Made by a program: the position numbers and the translations under genes
Notes under the pieces: model-generated
What the model was told of the DNA's origin: nothing
Database searches by the model: none
What the model saw: only the letters and a program-made list of their open reading frames with translations
Source of the DNA: JBBKWH01 sp037968855
Lineage (GTDB): Bacteria; Pseudomonadota; Gammaproteobacteria; Pseudomonadales; Moraxellaceae
NCBI GenBank assembly: GCA_037968855.1
Contig: JBBKWH010000006.1
Location: 1 to 15,308, forward strand
Reading direction: 5' to 3'
Length of the DNA stretch: 15,308 nt
Shown: positions 15,182 through 15,308 of the stretch, piece after piece
Position numbering within the stretch: position 1 is the first letter of the stretch
Layout: the number at the start of each line of letters is the position of its first letter

Positions 15182-15195
15182 ATCCTCGTGAGGAT
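15182..15195 (-). promoter_or_regulatory. cydA ribosome-binding site inside a small inverted repeat
   Basis: ATCCTC (15182-15187) and GAGGAT (15190-15195) flank two bases. The - strand copy of the left arm, GAGGAT, is the cydA Shine-Dalgarno, about eight bases before the ATG. In the mRNA the repeat could pair with itself (about 4-5 bp after allowing a loop) and partly hide the site. The hairpin is small, so its effect may be minor. Confidence 0.35.
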
Positions 15196-15243
15196 GAAAG
15201 AAGCCGGTGATCGGAAGATCTGGTCCAATAATAACAGCAAAAC

Positions 15244-15292
15244 ACTATATTTTTATTTATATTGACTGCTATTGACTCAATATTTTTTGACT
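15244..15292 (-). promoter_or_regulatory. Probable cydAB promoter region with TTGACT repeats
   Basis: This AT-rich stretch lies 70-117 bases before the cydA ATG. On the - strand, TATAGT (complement of 15244-15249) matches 5/6 of a -10 box but has a poor -35 (ATAGCA). Alternatively TTGAGT (complement of 15275-15280) with AATAAA (complement of 15252-15257) gives a 17-base spacing at 4/6 each. Three TTGACT copies on the + strand (15262-15267, 15272-15277, 15287-15292) cover the -35 side, two of them exactly 10 bases apart. The weak -35 plus a one-turn repeat suggests activation by a regulator binding direct repeats. No clear FNR palindrome (TTGAT-N4-ATCAA) is present. Confidence 0.45.
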
Positions 15293-15308
15293 TGATAGTA
15301 TTTATTTC

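Noticed and set aside
15262..15290. FNR-type site upstream of cydA
   Set aside because: No TTGAT-N4-ATCAA spacing is present; the TTGA and TCAA elements are at the wrong distances.
1..15308. CRISPR array, transposon ends, prophage genes, tRNA or rRNA
   Set aside because: No regular short repeats with spacers, no transposase or integrase frame, and no cloverleaf-like or rRNA-like sequence was seen on either strand.

Overview
The window looks like a chromosomal segment of a gammaproteobacterium with roughly balanced base composition. The ispG-hisS-yfgM-bamB-der order is a conserved gammaproteobacterial core cluster. A 110-residue YajC followed by SecD and SecF, together with a short-Q-loop cytochrome bd oxidase, fits the Pseudomonadales/Moraxellaceae area. 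That last placement is an inference from gene order and protein style, not from a database search. I see no insertion sequence, phage gene, tRNA, rRNA or CRISPR array.

Layout. Positions 1-6843 (+ strand) form a tightly packed, probably co-transcribed run: the 3' end of ispG (isoprenoid synthesis), hisS (histidyl-tRNA synthetase), yfgM (SecYEG ancillary subunit), bamB (outer-membrane assembly lipoprotein), der (ribosome-assembly GTPase), and a membrane-bound hybrid histidine kinase with a degenerate receiver. A perfect bidirectional terminator hairpin (6906-6933) separates this run from everything downstream, which is on the - strand. The - strand genes, in transcription order from the right edge, are: cydA-cydB (cytochrome bd-type quinol oxidase, 4-base overlap); a 724-base intergenic region; a 510-residue MscS-related membrane protein built of tandem repeats; its terminator; and yajC-secD-secF (Sec translocon accessory complex), which converges on the kinase.

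How the genes fit together. Much of the window serves envelope biogenesis: YajC-SecD-SecF and YfgM act at SecYEG, and BamB takes part in outer-membrane protein insertion downstream of Sec export. Der and HisS are translation functions. CydAB is a terminal oxidase with its own promoter region, rich in TTGACT repeats, at the right edge.

Most of the window is housekeeping, and I do not see a clear new multi-gene system. The places worth a second look are: the kinase whose receiver has Cys where the phosphorylated Asp should be; the fivefold, about 91-residue periodicity of the channel-like protein; the structured 12.0-12.76 kb intergenic region, which holds an orphan +-strand terminator-like hairpin and operator-like palindromes; the hairpin between yajC and secD; and the repeat array upstream of cydA.
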